A model generated the notes under the pieces. The model ran no database searches and was not told where the DNA came from. It was given only the letters and a program-made list of their open reading frames with translations. Made by a program: the position numbers and the translations under genes. 64,000 bases of DNA, from NCBI RefSeq assembly GCF_000511955.1, contig NZ_AZSU01000003.1, forward strand, positions 183,312 to 247,311, read 5' to 3'. Below, piece by piece: positions 27,488-37,495 of the stretch (the first letter of the stretch is position 1; the number at the start of each line of letters is the position of its first letter). This stretch comes from [Clostridium] ultunense DSM 10521. Its GTDB lineage: Bacteria > Bacillota > Clostridia > Tissierellales > Tepidimicrobiaceae.

Positions 27488-28204
27488 ATGACGGAACCAA
27501 TTTTTAAAAGAATAGTTTTAAAACTAAGTGGTGAAGCATTAGCGGGAGATAAGGGACATGGAATAGATATTGATACAGTTAATAGAATATCAGAAGAAAT
27601 AAAGAGCCTACGGGATCTTGGGGTAGAAGTAGCCATTGTAGTAGGTGGTGGCAATTTTTGGAGAGGCAGATTGGCTATAGATATGGATAGGACAACTTCA
27701 GATTATATGGGAATGCTTGGTACAGTAATAAATGCCCTTGCCCTTCAGGATGCATTGGAGAATATTGGAGTAATAACAAGGGTACAAACTGCCATTGAAA
27801 TGAGACAGATTGCAGAACCATATATACGAAGAAGGGCAATAAGGCATCTTGAAAAAGGAAGAGTTGTTATTTTTGCTGCTGGTTCCGGAAACCCATATTT
27901 TTCGACTGACACAACTGCAGCATTAAGGGCTGCTGAGATAGAAGCAGAGGTTATATTATTGGCTAAAAAAGGAGTGGATGGAGTTTATGACTCTGACCCA
28001 TATATTAACACATCTGCTAAAAAATTTGACAAATTAAGATACATAGACATATTAAATATGGGATTAGGAATTATGGACTCTACAGCAACTTCTTTATGCA
28101 TGGATAATAGTATACCCTTAATAGTATTTGGTATAGATAAACCAAATAATATTGTTGATGTGGTCTTGGGTAAAAAAATAGGTACTCATGTAAAGGAGGA
28201 GTAA
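27488..28204 (+). CDS. pyrH: Uridylate kinase
   Basis: A 238-residue UMP kinase of the amino-acid-kinase fold: [47 protein letters not shown] and VDGVYDSDP motifs. It phosphorylates UMP to UDP in pyrimidine synthesis. ATG 27488 has GGGAGGA upstream; an earlier in-frame codon at 27467 would overlap that site. Conserved order tsf-pyrH-frr. Confidence 0.96.
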   Translation: MTEPIFKRIVLKLSGEALAGDKGHGIDIDTVNRISEEIKSLRDLGVEVAIVVGGGNFWRGRLAIDMDRTTSDYMGMLGTVINALALQDALENIGVITRVQTAIEMRQIAEPYIRRRAIRHLEKGRVVIFAAGSGNPYFSTDTTAALRAAEIEAEVILLAKKGVDGVYDSDPYINTSAKKFDKLRYIDILNMGLGIMDSTATSLCMDNSIPLIVFGIDKPNNIVDVVLGKKIGTHVKEE

Positions 28205-28206
28205 TT

Positions 28207-28764
28207 ATGTATTTAGATGTTCATAAGGAATCGGAAGAAAAAATGAAAAAAACAGTGGAGGTTTACAAAGAGGAACTAAAAAGCATTAGGGCTGGTAGAG
28301 CAAATCCTGCATTATTGGATCAAATATCAATCGATTATTACGGTACAGATACACCTTTAAAACAATTAGCTAGTATTTCTGCACCAGAACCTAGGTTGTT
28401 GGTAATTCAGCCTTGGGACATTAATTTAATTTCTGTTATTGAGAAAGAAATATTGAAGTCAGATCTAGGATTAAATCCATCTAATGATGGCAAATTAATT
28501 AGATTGCCAATTCCATTACTTACTGAAGAAAGAAGAAAGGAATTAGTAAAAGTTGTGAGAAAAAGCGCTGAAAGTGCAAAGATTTCTATAAGAAATATTA
28601 GAAGAGAAGCAAACGACATAATAAAAAAGATGGAGAAAGATAAAACCTTGAGTGAAGACGATAGAAAAGCTGCGGAAAATGAGACTCAAAAAATTACAGA
28701 TGAGTATATAGATGAAATTGATGATCTAACTAATAAAAAAGAGGAAGAATTATTGGAAATATAG
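28207..28764 (+). CDS. frr: Ribosome recycling factor
   Basis: A 185-residue RRF with the typical three-helix bundle sequence: [26 protein letters not shown] near the N-terminus, and [19 protein letters not shown] near the C-terminus. It splits post-termination ribosomes with EF-G. Starts two bases after pyrH and ends just before a strong terminator. Confidence 0.96.
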   Translation: MYLDVHKESEEKMKKTVEVYKEELKSIRAGRANPALLDQISIDYYGTDTPLKQLASISAPEPRLLVIQPWDINLISVIEKEILKSDLGLNPSNDGKLIRLPIPLLTEERRKELVKVVRKSAESAKISIRNIRREANDIIKKMEKDKTLSEDDRKAAENETQKITDEYIDEIDDLTNKKEEELLEI

Positions 28765-28769
28765 ACATT

Positions 28770-28795
28770 CCCCTTCTTATACAGAAGGGGTTTTT
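28770..28795 (+). terminator. Intrinsic terminator after frr
   Basis: An 8-bp perfect stem, CCCCTTCT / AGAAGGGG, with a five-base loop, followed by TTTTT (28791-28795). It lies between frr and uppS with the uppS start only 19 bases further, so uppS-cdsA-rseP must rely on read-through or a promoter I cannot see. I did not find a good promoter in the interval. Confidence 0.85.
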
Positions 28796-28813
28796 ACGAT
28801 GGGAGGAAATCTT

Positions 28814-29557
28814 ATGGGCAAGAACGGACTATTAGAACTTAAAGAAAAAATAGATTTGGATCGAATTCCTAAACACATAGCCATTATAATGGATGGTAAT
28901 GGAAGATGGGCAAAAAAAAGGTTTTTACCTAGGACTGCAGGACATCAAGAAGGTATGAAGCGGGTTATTGAGATAGTAGAAGTTGCTGAGAAACTAGATA
29001 TAAAGTATCTATCTCTTTATGCATTTTCAACGGAAAACTGGAAAAGACCGAAGGAAGAAATTGAAAGCCTGATGAAATTATTAGTCCAATATATTAGGAA
29101 TGAATTAGATAGAATCCATAAAAATAATGTAAGAATTCAAACAATGGGGGACTTGTCTAAATTGCCTAGATTAGCTAGGGAAGAAGTTGAAAGAGCAGTT
29201 GAAAAAACCAAAAATAATTCAAAGATGATATTAAATATTGGATTAAATTATGGAGGTAGAGATGAAATAATTCGTGGGATAAAAAATATTTTAGAAGATG
29301 TGAAAATGGGTAAACTAAAAGAAGACCATATTGATGAAAAGGTATTAAATAACTATTTGTACACATATAATATGCCAGACCCAGATCTGTTGATAAGACC
29401 TAGTGGTGAGCTTAGATTGAGTAATTTTATGTTATATCAAATAGCCTATACTGAATTTTGGTTTTCAGATATTTATTGGCCAGATTTTAAAGAGGAACAT
29501 CTATATAAAGCTATTATAGATTATCAAAGTAGAAACAGAAGGTTTGGGGGAATTTAG
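28814..29557 (+). CDS. uppS: Isoprenyl transferase (undecaprenyl diphosphate synthase)
   Basis: A 247-residue cis-prenyltransferase with the catalytic IAIIMDGNGRWAKKR motif (Asp), SLYAFSTENWKRP and LLIRPSGELRLSNFMLYQ. It makes undecaprenyl diphosphate, the lipid carrier for the cell wall. ATG 28814 is used because GGGAGG (28801-28806) precedes it; ATG 28799 lies upstream of that site. The uppS-cdsA-rseP order is conserved. Confidence 0.95.
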   Translation: MGKNGLLELKEKIDLDRIPKHIAIIMDGNGRWAKKRFLPRTAGHQEGMKRVIEIVEVAEKLDIKYLSLYAFSTENWKRPKEEIESLMKLLVQYIRNELDRIHKNNVRIQTMGDLSKLPRLAREEVERAVEKTKNNSKMILNIGLNYGGRDEIIRGIKNILEDVKMGKLKEDHIDEKVLNNYLYTYNMPDPDLLIRPSGELRLSNFMLYQIAYTEFWFSDIYWPDFKEEHLYKAIIDYQSRNRRFGGI

Positions 29558-30334
29558 GTGAAGAATTTAATAGTAAGGACAATAAGTGGCATAGGGTTAG
29601 TATTAATGACCATTTTGATTATTTCAAAGGGTGGAACTTTGATGTCTTATTCTGTGTTTTTTTCATCCCTTATAGGAATAAGAGAGTTTTATATTGCTTT
29701 AGAAAATAAAGAATTAAAACCTATTAAAGTAATTGGCTATATTAGCTGTTTTTTATTTCTTTTTTATTCACTAGATTATAAATGGGTATCTTTAATATAT
29801 ATATTTATATTTTTAACATTAGCTTTAGTTATTAGTTTTATCCTTAAAAAGGATATAAGTTTTATTGATATTATAGCAACTTTATTTGGCATTCTTTACA
29901 TACCTTTTTTGATGCAACATATTATATATTTAGATGGAACTATATATATATGGTTGATTTTTATAATTGCATGGGGTACCGATACATTTGCATATTTATC
30001 AGGTACTTTATTTGGTAAAACTAAGCTATGCCCTAAATTAAGTCCTAAAAAGACTGTAGAAGGATCTTTAGGGGGAATATTGGGTGCTATTTTGTCAACT
30101 TTAATCTTTGTAAGATATATCGGAGTTTTCCCTATATGGAAATTCCTCTTACTTTCCTTATTAGGATCTATTGTTGCTCAATTAGGGGATTTGACTGCTT
30201 CTAAAATTAAGAGACTTACCGGAATAAAGGATTATGGATTTATTTTACCCGGTCATGGTGGGATATTAGATAGATTTGATAGTATACTATTTGTTGCTCC
30301 TCTTGTCTACTATTTTGTTAACTTTTTTTTATAA
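29558..30334 (+). CDS. cdsA: Phosphatidate cytidylyltransferase CdsA
   Basis: A 258-residue polytopic membrane enzyme with the family signature near the C-terminus, ASKIKRLTGIKDYGFILPGHGG followed by LDRFDS. It converts phosphatidic acid and CTP to CDP-diacylglycerol for phospholipids. The GTG start at 29558 immediately follows the uppS stop. About seven to eight hydrophobic segments are visible. The next gene normally would be dxr, which is missing here. Confidence 0.94.
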   Translation: MKNLIVRTISGIGLVLMTILIISKGGTLMSYSVFFSSLIGIREFYIALENKELKPIKVIGYISCFLFLFYSLDYKWVSLIYIFIFLTLALVISFILKKDISFIDIIATLFGILYIPFLMQHIIYLDGTIYIWLIFIIAWGTDTFAYLSGTLFGKTKLCPKLSPKKTVEGSLGGILGAILSTLIFVRYIGVFPIWKFLLLSLLGSIVAQLGDLTASKIKRLTGIKDYGFILPGHGGILDRFDSILFVAPLVYYFVNFFL

Positions 30335-30356
30335 TATGAAACAGGTGGTGATACAG

Positions 30357-31370
30357 TTGCTAACAGCAATAGCGGCAGTTTTCGTTTTTTTAATGGTAAT
30401 ACTATTCCATGAGTTTGGACATTTTATTATCGCAAAGGCAGTTGGTATAAAAGTAAATGAATTTTCCATCGGTATGGGGCCTAAGATATTTCAAAGGGAA
30501 AAAGGTGAGACTAAATACAGTGTTAGGGCATTACCAATTGGAGGATATGTAAGTATGGAGGGAGAAGATGAGAACTCTAATGACCCAAGAAGCTTCAATA
30601 AGGTACCTGCCATTTCAAGAATTGCAGTAGTTGTAGCTGGGGCAACTATGAATTTTATTTTGGCTATATTAGTTCTTTCCATAGTTTCTTTCAATATAGG
30701 CATGCCAACGACTACCGTTTTAGAAACTTTAGAAGGTTCCCCTGCTGAAAATGTAGGGATAAAAAATGGGGATGTAATATTAAACATTAATGATAAACAT
30801 ATAAGGAACTGGGATTCCATAGTTAATGAAATTAATAATTCCAATCCTGATGAGGATATGAAAGTAACCGTTTTACGTAATGGGGATACTAAAGATTTTA
30901 TTTTAAGACCAGAAATAAGTAAGGATAACAGGGTTATTATAGGTATAGTCCCTACCTCACAAAAATCCTTTATTTCTTCAATTAAGGGCGGATTCCAAAA
31001 GACTGGTTCAATGCTTATGTTAATGTTTGATTTTATTAAGATGGTTTTCAGGGGAAAAGTTAGCACTAAGGATTTGTCAGGACCTGTAGGTGTAATATAT
31101 ACTATTGGTGAGGCTGCAAAATATGGATTTACTAATATACTCTATTTAATGGGATTTATTAGTATAAATTTAGGCTTCTTCAATTTATTACCTTTACCTG
31201 CTTTAGATGGTAGTAGAATTGTATTTTTATTCCTAGAAATTGTGCGAGGAAAAGCTATAGACCCTGAAAAAGAAGGTTTCATACATTTTGTTGGTTTTAT
31301 TTTATTGATATTACTCATGTTAACCGTTACCTACTCGGATATTATTAGATTTAATATACTTAGAAGGTGA
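30357..31370 (+). CDS. rseP: Site-2 protease RseP (RasP)
   Basis: A 337-residue intramembrane zinc metalloprotease: HExxH-type LFHEFGHF in the first membrane helix, a PDZ domain (about 125-200) and the second metal-ligand motif LPALDGSR in a later helix. RasP cleaves anti-sigma factors and small membrane peptides. I place the start at TTG 30357 because AGGTGGTGA (30343-30351) precedes it with 5-base spacing; ATG 30336 is the alternative. Its last three bases overlap nothing but its stop lies five bases before ispG. Confidence 0.9.
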   Translation: MLTAIAAVFVFLMVILFHEFGHFIIAKAVGIKVNEFSIGMGPKIFQREKGETKYSVRALPIGGYVSMEGEDENSNDPRSFNKVPAISRIAVVVAGATMNFILAILVLSIVSFNIGMPTTTVLETLEGSPAENVGIKNGDVILNINDKHIRNWDSIVNEINNSNPDEDMKVTVLRNGDTKDFILRPEISKDNRVIIGIVPTSQKSFISSIKGGFQKTGSMLMLMFDFIKMVFRGKVSTKDLSGPVGVIYTIGEAAKYGFTNILYLMGFISINLGFFNLLPLPALDGSRIVFLFLEIVRGKAIDPEKEGFIHFVGFILLILLMLTVTYSDIIRFNILRR

Positions 31371-31375
31371 TTTTA

Positions 31376-32425
31376 GTGGTAAGAAAAAAGACTAGAAAAA
31401 TAATGGTTGGGAATGTGCCAGTTGGCGGAGATAGCCCAATAACAGTCCAGTCAATGACCAATACTATAACTAAGGATATTGATGCAACAATCAATCAGAT
31501 TAAGGAATTAGAAATGGCTGGTTGTCATATAATTAGATGTGCTATTACAGACATAGAAGATGCGAAGGCTGTTAGGGAGATAAAAAAGAATATAAATATT
31601 CCCTTTATTGCAGATATCCAATATGATTATAAATTAGCAATTGCAGCGGTAGAGAATGGTGCAGATTGTTTAAGAATAAATCCTGGGAATATTGGTTCAG
31701 TTAAAAAAGTTAAAAAAATAATAAATATTTGTAAGGAAAGACAAATCCCTATAAGGATAGGGGTTAATTCCGGGTCCATTAAGAAAGAATATTTAGAAAA
31801 GTATAATGGTGTAAATGCAGATTCTATGGTAGAAAGTGCTCTTGAACATATAAGGCTGATGGAGGATATGGGCTATGAGGAACTAAAAATTTCGTTAAAG
31901 GCTAGTAGTGTACCCCTTACTATAGAAACTTATAAAAAAATATCTCAAATAGTAGACTATCCTCTTCACCTAGGGGTAACAGAAGCGGGGCCAGTGTGGA
32001 GGGGAACTGTGAAATCTGCCGTTGGAATGGGGACTCTTCTTTCTATGGGGATTGGAGATACAATTAGGGTCTCTTTAACTGGAAATCCTATAGAGGAAGT
32101 GAAGGTAGGTCGGGAGATTTTAAGGTCTCTAGGTTTGTTAGAAGAAGGTATAGAAATAATTTCCTGTCCAACTTGTGGAAGAACAAAGATTCAGCTAATT
32201 AAACTAGTAGAGGAAGCTGAGAGAAGGTTGAAACATATAAAAAAGCCTTTAAAAGTTGCAATTATGGGTTGTCCTGTTAATGGGCCAGGAGAAGCTAAAG
32301 AAGCTGATATTGGTATTGCAGGAGGACAAGGTGAAGGGTTAATATTTAAAAAAGGAGAAGTATATAAAAAAGTAGCAGAAGAATCTCTGTTAGACGAATT
32401 GATAAAGGAAATAGAAAGCCTTTGA
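31376..32425 (+). CDS. ispG: 4-hydroxy-3-methylbut-2-en-1-yl diphosphate synthase IspG
   Basis: A 349-residue MEP-pathway enzyme with a TIM-barrel domain (PITVQSMTNT, ADIQYDYKLAIAAVENGADCLRINPGNIG) and an iron-sulfur-binding C-terminal domain (SCPTCGRT and GCPVNGPGEA). It makes HMBPP from MEcPP. Start GTG 31376 with AAGGTGA (31364-31370). Its pathway partner dxr is absent from the usual position directly upstream. Confidence 0.95.
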   Translation: MVRKKTRKIMVGNVPVGGDSPITVQSMTNTITKDIDATINQIKELEMAGCHIIRCAITDIEDAKAVREIKKNINIPFIADIQYDYKLAIAAVENGADCLRINPGNIGSVKKVKKIINICKERQIPIRIGVNSGSIKKEYLEKYNGVNADSMVESALEHIRLMEDMGYEELKISLKASSVPLTIETYKKISQIVDYPLHLGVTEAGPVWRGTVKSAVGMGTLLSMGIGDTIRVSLTGNPIEEVKVGREILRSLGLLEEGIEIISCPTCGRTKIQLIKLVEEAERRLKHIKKPLKVAIMGCPVNGPGEAKEADIGIAGGQGEGLIFKKGEVYKKVAEESLLDELIKEIESL

Positions 32426-32447
32426 TTATTTTTTAGAAGGTGTTATT

Positions 32448-33110
32448 ATGTTGGACAATAAACAGATTATAATAAGACTCCTTTTGTCTATATTATTATC
32501 TAGTTTTATTGGTATAGATAGGGAGAGCACCAAAAAACCAGCAGGTTTAAGGACCCATATTTTGGTTTCACTGGGTTCTACTTTAATAATGTTATTATCT
32601 ATATATATTAACGGCAATTTCCAACAGGATTCTTTTTATTACTCTGATAGAATTGCTGCCCAAGTAATTAGCGGAATAGGATTCTTAGGGGCAGGCACTA
32701 TATTGAGAAGGGATACAGGGGTAATAACAGGATTGACTACTGCAGCTAGTTTGTGGGTTGTTGCTGCTATTGGACTAACAATTGGCGCTGGATTTTATCT
32801 AGCCGCAATAATAACCACTGTATTGGTAATTATTACTCTTATGTCATTTCACAGAATCGGACGAAGGTTTAAGACAAAAGGATACCATTATATATCTATA
32901 AGTTTAGTGTCGGTAGATAAGCCAGGTCAAATTGGTCAAATTTTAGGTGATTTTGGAGCTAATATACTTAGTATAGATATAGATCATAAAGATGAGGGAT
33001 TGATTAGGGTAAATTTGGACATAGCGTTGAAAAAATTTAGTAATAAGTATGATATACTAAACTCTCTCGCAAGTATAGATAGCATAATAGAAGTATCCCA
33101 AAGTGGTTAA
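32448..33110 (+). CDS. MgtC/SapB family membrane protein
   Basis: A 220-residue protein with about five membrane segments in residues 1-140 and the MgtC-family motifs SSFIGIDRESTKKPAGLRTHILVSLGS, QVISGIGFLGAGTILRR and GLTTAASLWVVAAIGLTIGAG. A C-terminal soluble ACT-like domain follows. MgtC proteins affect magnesium homeostasis or F1Fo-ATPase activity in pathogens. It lies between ispG and polC with short spacers on both sides, where Bacillus carries proS; there is no obvious reason to link it functionally to its neighbours. Confidence 0.88.
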   Translation: MLDNKQIIIRLLLSILLSSFIGIDRESTKKPAGLRTHILVSLGSTLIMLLSIYINGNFQQDSFYYSDRIAAQVISGIGFLGAGTILRRDTGVITGLTTAASLWVVAAIGLTIGAGFYLAAIITTVLVIITLMSFHRIGRRFKTKGYHYISISLVSVDKPGQIGQILGDFGANILSIDIDHKDEGLIRVNLDIALKKFSNKYDILNSLASIDSIIEVSQSG

Positions 33111-33128
33111 AGGAGGTAATAGCAAAAG

Positions 33129-36100
33129 ATGAATGAAGCTAGAATACAATTAATCCAATTACTCAAAAAAAACAACATTTCAGTTGATGAAAGTCTGAGG
33201 ACAGTATTTGTTGAAAAAGTGAAATTGAATATCAAGGAGAATATTATTGAAATAATACTGACTTCCAAGGAGATAGTTGCTGAGGAGATACTGTATAGAA
33301 TTACCAATATTTTTGAAAATAAATTTGATGGATTAAGTGTATTGGTTAACATTAAATATGATATTTTAGAAGATTTGGATAAAACAATTAGTAAGTTATG
33401 GAATAATATATTATATTGTATCGAAAAGGAAATACCTTCTAGTAGATCTTGGGTTCAATTGTTGGAATACGAGATAGAAAAAAAATCTATTATGATTTTT
33501 CCAACAAATGAAGTAATTAATTATGCCTTAATAAACAATGGGATTGCCGATAAAATCAAAAATAAAATAAAAAACGAGTTGGATATGGATATTGATGTAA
33601 AAATAGATGATTCTAGAATAGAAGATAATGGCTATGAAATCATTGAAAAAACTATAGACGAAGAAAAAAAAATATCTACTGAGATTTTAAATAATAATGG
33701 AAAGATTAGTAAAAATAGACCAAAGAATAGGAAGGCATCTTCCAATGCTAATTATATCTTCGGTAAAAAAATTGATGAAGAGCCTATGAAAATTAGAGAT
33801 ATTACCCTGAATACAGGTTCCGCTATAATAGCAGGCGAAGTATTCCAAGTGGAAATTAGAGAGATAAGAGGTAATAGAAAATTAGCCATTTTTAATATAA
33901 CAGATTTGACTGATTCTATAACAGTAAAGGTATTTTTAAACGAGAAACAGTTTGAAGAGTTTGAAGCCAATATAGATAATGGTCTATATGTAAAGGTAGA
34001 AGGAGATATTATATTTGATAATTATTCAAAATATCTAGTATTGATGCTTAAATCTTTAAATGTTTTACAAAAACAGGAAAGAATGGATTTATCAGAAGAA
34101 AAACGGGTAGAACTCCATTTACATACCCAGATGAGTTCTATGGATGGATTAAGTAGTTTTAAGAAATTAGCCCAGAGAGCAAAAAAATGGGGACATACTG
34201 CCATAGCCATAACGGACCATGGGGTTGTCCAGGGTTTTCCGGAAGCTATGGAAGCAGGTAAGGAACTAGGAATTAAAATATTATATGGTGTGGAAGGATA
34301 TCTAGTTAATGATAAAAAACTAATTATATCTAACTATGATAATGAAAAAGAATACGATACATTTGTTGTCTTTGATATAGAGACCACAGGACTTTCTCCC
34401 AAAAATGATATGATTACAGAAATAGGCGCAGTTAAGATTGAAAAGGGCATGATAGTTGATGAATTTAGTCAACTGATTAATCCAGAAAGGCCAATTCCAA
34501 ATAGGATAGTAAATATTACGGGAATTACTGATGAGATGGTAAGGGATAAGCCTACTATTAAAGAAGTTTTACCACAATTTGAAAGATTTATAGACGGAGC
34601 TGTGTTAGTTGCTCATAATGCTTCTTTTGATGTATCTTTTATTAGGGAACAACTAGCAAAAGCCCGCAAAACTGTCAACAATCCAATTTTTGATACATTG
34701 GAATTATCGCGAGCTTTATTTCCAGAATTGAAAAGTCATAAGCTTAATTTAGTAGCTAAACATTTAAATGTAAATTTATTAAATCACCATAGAGCTGTAG
34801 ATGATGCAAAGGCAACTTCAGAAATCTTCCTAAAATCTATGGAGTTATTAAATAAAAATGGGATCAATGGATTTGATAAAATTAACAAGCTCATTGAGGA
34901 AAAAGATATTTCAAAGGATGAGTCTTTTCACATTGTAATCTTAGCAAAAAACCTAATTGGATTAAAGAATTTATATAAGTTAATATCCCAATCCCATTTA
35001 AACTACTTTTATAGGAGGCCAAGAATTCCCAAAACCTTACTCAATGCCAATAGAGAAGGATTGATTATAGGAAGCGCTTGTGAAGCCGGTGAACTATATA
35101 AAGCCATTCTTAAGAGTAAAGGTTATAACGATTTAAAGGATATAGTTAGTTTCTATGACTATTTAGAGATACAGCCAATAGCTAATAATATGCATTTAGT
35201 TAGGAATGGTTTAGTAAAAGGAAAGGAGGAACTAAGAGATATTAATAAACGCATTGTTGAATTAGGTGAGAGGTTTAGTAAACCTGTAGTTGCAACTGGA
35301 GATGTACATTTTTTAGACCCAGAAGATGAAATTTATAGAAGGATTTTGATGTTTGGTCAAGGCTATTCTGATGCTGACCTACAACCACCCTTATATCTTA
35401 GGACTACGGAAGAAATGTTAAATGAGTTTGAGTATTTAGGTGAAAAAAAGGCTGAAGAAGTGGTTATTAAAAACCCTAATTTAATCGCAAATATGGTAGA
35501 TGAAATAGACCCTATTCCCCAAGGGACTTATCCTCCAGTAATAGAAGGGGCTGAGAAAGAATTAAAGAAGATAACATATAACCGAGCTATTGAAATCTAT
35601 GGAGACCCTTTACCTAAAATAGTGAAAGAAAGGTTAGACAGGGAATTAAATTCAATTATTAAGAATGGGTATGCAGTAATGTATATAATAGCTCAAAAGT
35701 TAGTTTGGAAATCCTTAGAGGATGGATATTTAGTAGGTTCCAGAGGCTCTGTTGGTTCTTCTTTCGTCGCAACCATGAGTGGAATTACAGAGGTTAACCC
35801 TTTAGTGCCCCATTATGTATGTCCACATTGTAAATATAGTGAATTTATTGAAGATGGGTCCATAGGTTCTGGGATAGATTTACCAGATAAAGATTGTCCA
35901 AAATGTAAATCAAAACTGGCAAAAGATGGCCATGATATTCCTTTTGAAGTATTTTTAGGGTTTGAAGGGGATAAAGAACCAGATATAGATTTAAACTTTG
36001 CTGGAGAGTATCAAGCCTGTGCCCATAAATATACAGAAGAGCTATTTGGAGAAGGTTATGTTTTTAGAGCTGGAACTATTGGTACTATTGCTGATAAAAC

Positions 36101-37406
36101 TGCTTATGGTTTTGTTAAAAAGTACCACGAAGAGAAGGGGTTAAATGTGCATCCAGCTGAAATCAATAGACTTGTACAAGGTTGCACTGGGGTTAAGAGG
36201 ACATCTGGCCAACATCCAGGGGGAGTAATGATAGTACCAAAAAATAAGGAAATATATGATTTTACACCTATACAATACCCTGCCGATGATAAAAAGTCAG
36301 GAGTTATAACTACCCATTTTGATTATCATTCTATTAGTGGTAGAATTCTGAAATTGGACATTTTAGGGCATGATGTTCCTACTATCATAAGGATGTTAGA
36401 AGAAATCACAGGGGTAGATCCTAGTGAAATCCCTTTAGATGATAAAAAAACCATGGAGCTATTTACTAGCGCAAAACCTCTAAATATTAAAAATAAGGAT
36501 ATAAATATAGAAGTAGGTACTCTAGGGGTGCCGGAATTTGGTACAAAATTTGTTAGACAGATGCTAATGGATACAAATCCCACTACTTTTGCTGAATTAG
36601 TTAGGATTAGCGGTCTGTCCCATGGTACCGATGTATGGTTAAATAATGCACAGAATTTAGTAAGAAATGGCACTGCTTCTTTGAAGGAAGTTATTTCTAC
36701 CAGGGATGATATTATGCTTTATTTAATATATTCTGGTCTAGATAAGAAAAGGGCTTTCAAAATAATGGAAAAGGTTAGAAAAGGGAAAGGTTTAACGGAA
36801 GAAGATGAAGAATATATGAGAAGTTTTAATATTCCAGAATGGTATATAGATTCTTGTAATAAAATTAAATACATGTTTCCAAAGGCTCATGCTGTGGCTT
36901 ATGTAATGATGTCCTATAGAATAGCTTATTTTAAGGTCCATCATCCTGCGGCTTTTTATGCCACTTATTTTACAACTAAGGCCCAAGATTTTGATGCCCA
37001 CTTAGTATTAAAAGGTCAGGAGGCTGTTGGAGAAAAAATTAAAGAATTAGAAAGCTTATCCAATCAGGCTACAGCAAAGGAAAAAAACCTGCTTATTGTA
37101 TTAGAAGTTGTTCAAGAAATGTATGCAAGAGGTTTCAATTTTGAAAAAGTAGATCTTTACAAATCGGATAGTGAAAAATTTTTAATAGGAGAGAGGGGAA
37201 TACTACCTCCTCTAAAAAGTTTAGATGGAGTTGGCGAGACTGCAGCAAAAAATATCGTTAAAGAAAGAAATATAGAAAAATTTTTATCCGTAGAAGATCT
37301 GATTGCAAGAACTAAAGTTAGCAAAACAGTGGTAGAAGCTCTAAGGGAACACGGTTGTTTTGATGGTTTACCTGAAAGTAATCAGATTAGCCTTTTTAAT
37401 ATTTGA
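33129..37406 (+). CDS. polC: DNA polymerase III PolC-type alpha subunit
   Basis: A 1425-residue Gram-positive replicative polymerase. Regions in order: N-terminal domain and OB-like region (to about 310), PHP start (RVELHLHTQMSSMDGLSS), a 3'-5' exonuclease inserted in the PHP (VFDIETTGLSPKNDMITEIGAV), rest of PHP, polymerase palm with EPDIDLNFAGEYQ, the Cys-rich zinc element (CPHCKY and CPKCKSK), and a C-terminal HhH region (LDGVGETAAKNIV). The start ATG 33129 has a rather long spacer (12) from AGGAGG at 33111-33116. Its TGA carries the -35 of the next promoter. Confidence 0.97.
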   Translation: MNEARIQLIQLLKKNNISVDESLRTVFVEKVKLNIKENIIEIILTSKEIVAEEILYRITNIFENKFDGLSVLVNIKYDILEDLDKTISKLWNNILYCIEKEIPSSRSWVQLLEYEIEKKSIMIFPTNEVINYALINNGIADKIKNKIKNELDMDIDVKIDDSRIEDNGYEIIEKTIDEEKKISTEILNNNGKISKNRPKNRKASSNANYIFGKKIDEEPMKIRDITLNTGSAIIAGEVFQVEIREIRGNRKLAIFNITDLTDSITVKVFLNEKQFEEFEANIDNGLYVKVEGDIIFDNYSKYLVLMLKSLNVLQKQERMDLSEEKRVELHLHTQMSSMDGLSSFKKLAQRAKKWGHTAIAITDHGVVQGFPEAMEAGKELGIKILYGVEGYLVNDKKLIISNYDNEKEYDTFVVFDIETTGLSPKNDMITEIGAVKIEKGMIVDEFSQLINPERPIPNRIVNITGITDEMVRDKPTIKEVLPQFERFIDGAVLVAHNASFDVSFIREQLAKARKTVNNPIFDTLELSRALFPELKSHKLNLVAKHLNVNLLNHHRAVDDAKATSEIFLKSMELLNKNGINGFDKINKLIEEKDISKDESFHIVILAKNLIGLKNLYKLISQSHLNYFYRRPRIPKTLLNANREGLIIGSACEAGELYKAILKSKGYNDLKDIVSFYDYLEIQPIANNMHLVRNGLVKGKEELRDINKRIVELGERFSKPVVATGDVHFLDPEDEIYRRILMFGQGYSDADLQPPLYLRTTEEMLNEFEYLGEKKAEEVVIKNPNLIANMVDEIDPIPQGTYPPVIEGAEKELKKITYNRAIEIYGDPLPKIVKERLDRELNSIIKNGYAVMYIIAQKLVWKSLEDGYLVGSRGSVGSSFVATMSGITEVNPLVPHYVCPHCKYSEFIEDGSIGSGIDLPDKDCPKCKSKLAKDGHDIPFEVFLGFEGDKEPDIDLNFAGEYQACAHKYTEELFGEGYVFRAGTIGTIADKTAYGFVKKYHEEKGLNVHPAEINRLVQGCTGVKRTSGQHPGGVMIVPKNKEIYDFTPIQYPADDKKSGVITTHFDYHSISGRILKLDILGHDVPTIIRMLEEITGVDPSEIPLDDKKTMELFTSAKPLNIKNKDINIEVGTLGVPEFGTKFVRQMLMDTNPTTFAELVRISGLSHGTDVWLNNAQNLVRNGTASLKEVISTRDDIMLYLIYSGLDKKRAFKIMEKVRKGKGLTEEDEEYMRSFNIPEWYIDSCNKIKYMFPKAHAVAYVMMSYRIAYFKVHHPAAFYATYFTTKAQDFDAHLVLKGQEAVGEKIKELESLSNQATAKEKNLLIVLEVVQEMYARGFNFEKVDLYKSDSEKFLIGERGILPPLKSLDGVGETAAKNIVKERNIEKFLSVEDLIARTKVSKTVVEALREHGCFDGLPESNQISLFNI

Positions 37407-37430
37407 TTTTCTGTAAGAATATGATATAAT
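37403..37430 (+). promoter_or_regulatory. Sigma-A-type promoter for the rimP-nusA-infB operon
   Basis: -35 TTGATT at 37403-37408 overlaps the polC stop codon; -10 is a perfect TATAAT at 37425-37430 with a 16-base spacer. This starts a roughly 145-base leader before rimP. Confidence 0.75.
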
Positions 37431-37475
37431 TATTATGATTAAATTGTATGGACAATAAAAGGTTAATTTGCTTAT

Positions 37476-37495
37476 AGAGTGGGCTGACCCACTCT
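37476..37495 (+). promoter_or_regulatory. Hairpin in the rimP-operon leader
   Basis: An 8-bp perfect stem AGAGTGGG / CCCACTCT with a CTGA loop in the 5' leader, followed by a T-rich but interrupted stretch. A GAGTGGG..CCCACTC element before rimP recurs in Firmicutes in my recollection and may be an attenuator or binding site for an operon product such as NusA. This is inference. Confidence 0.5.

Noticed and set aside
30491..31066. A 191-residue open frame on the - strand within rseP
   Set aside because: It has no recognisable protein features, lies wholly inside a well-supported + strand gene and has no plausible start signal.
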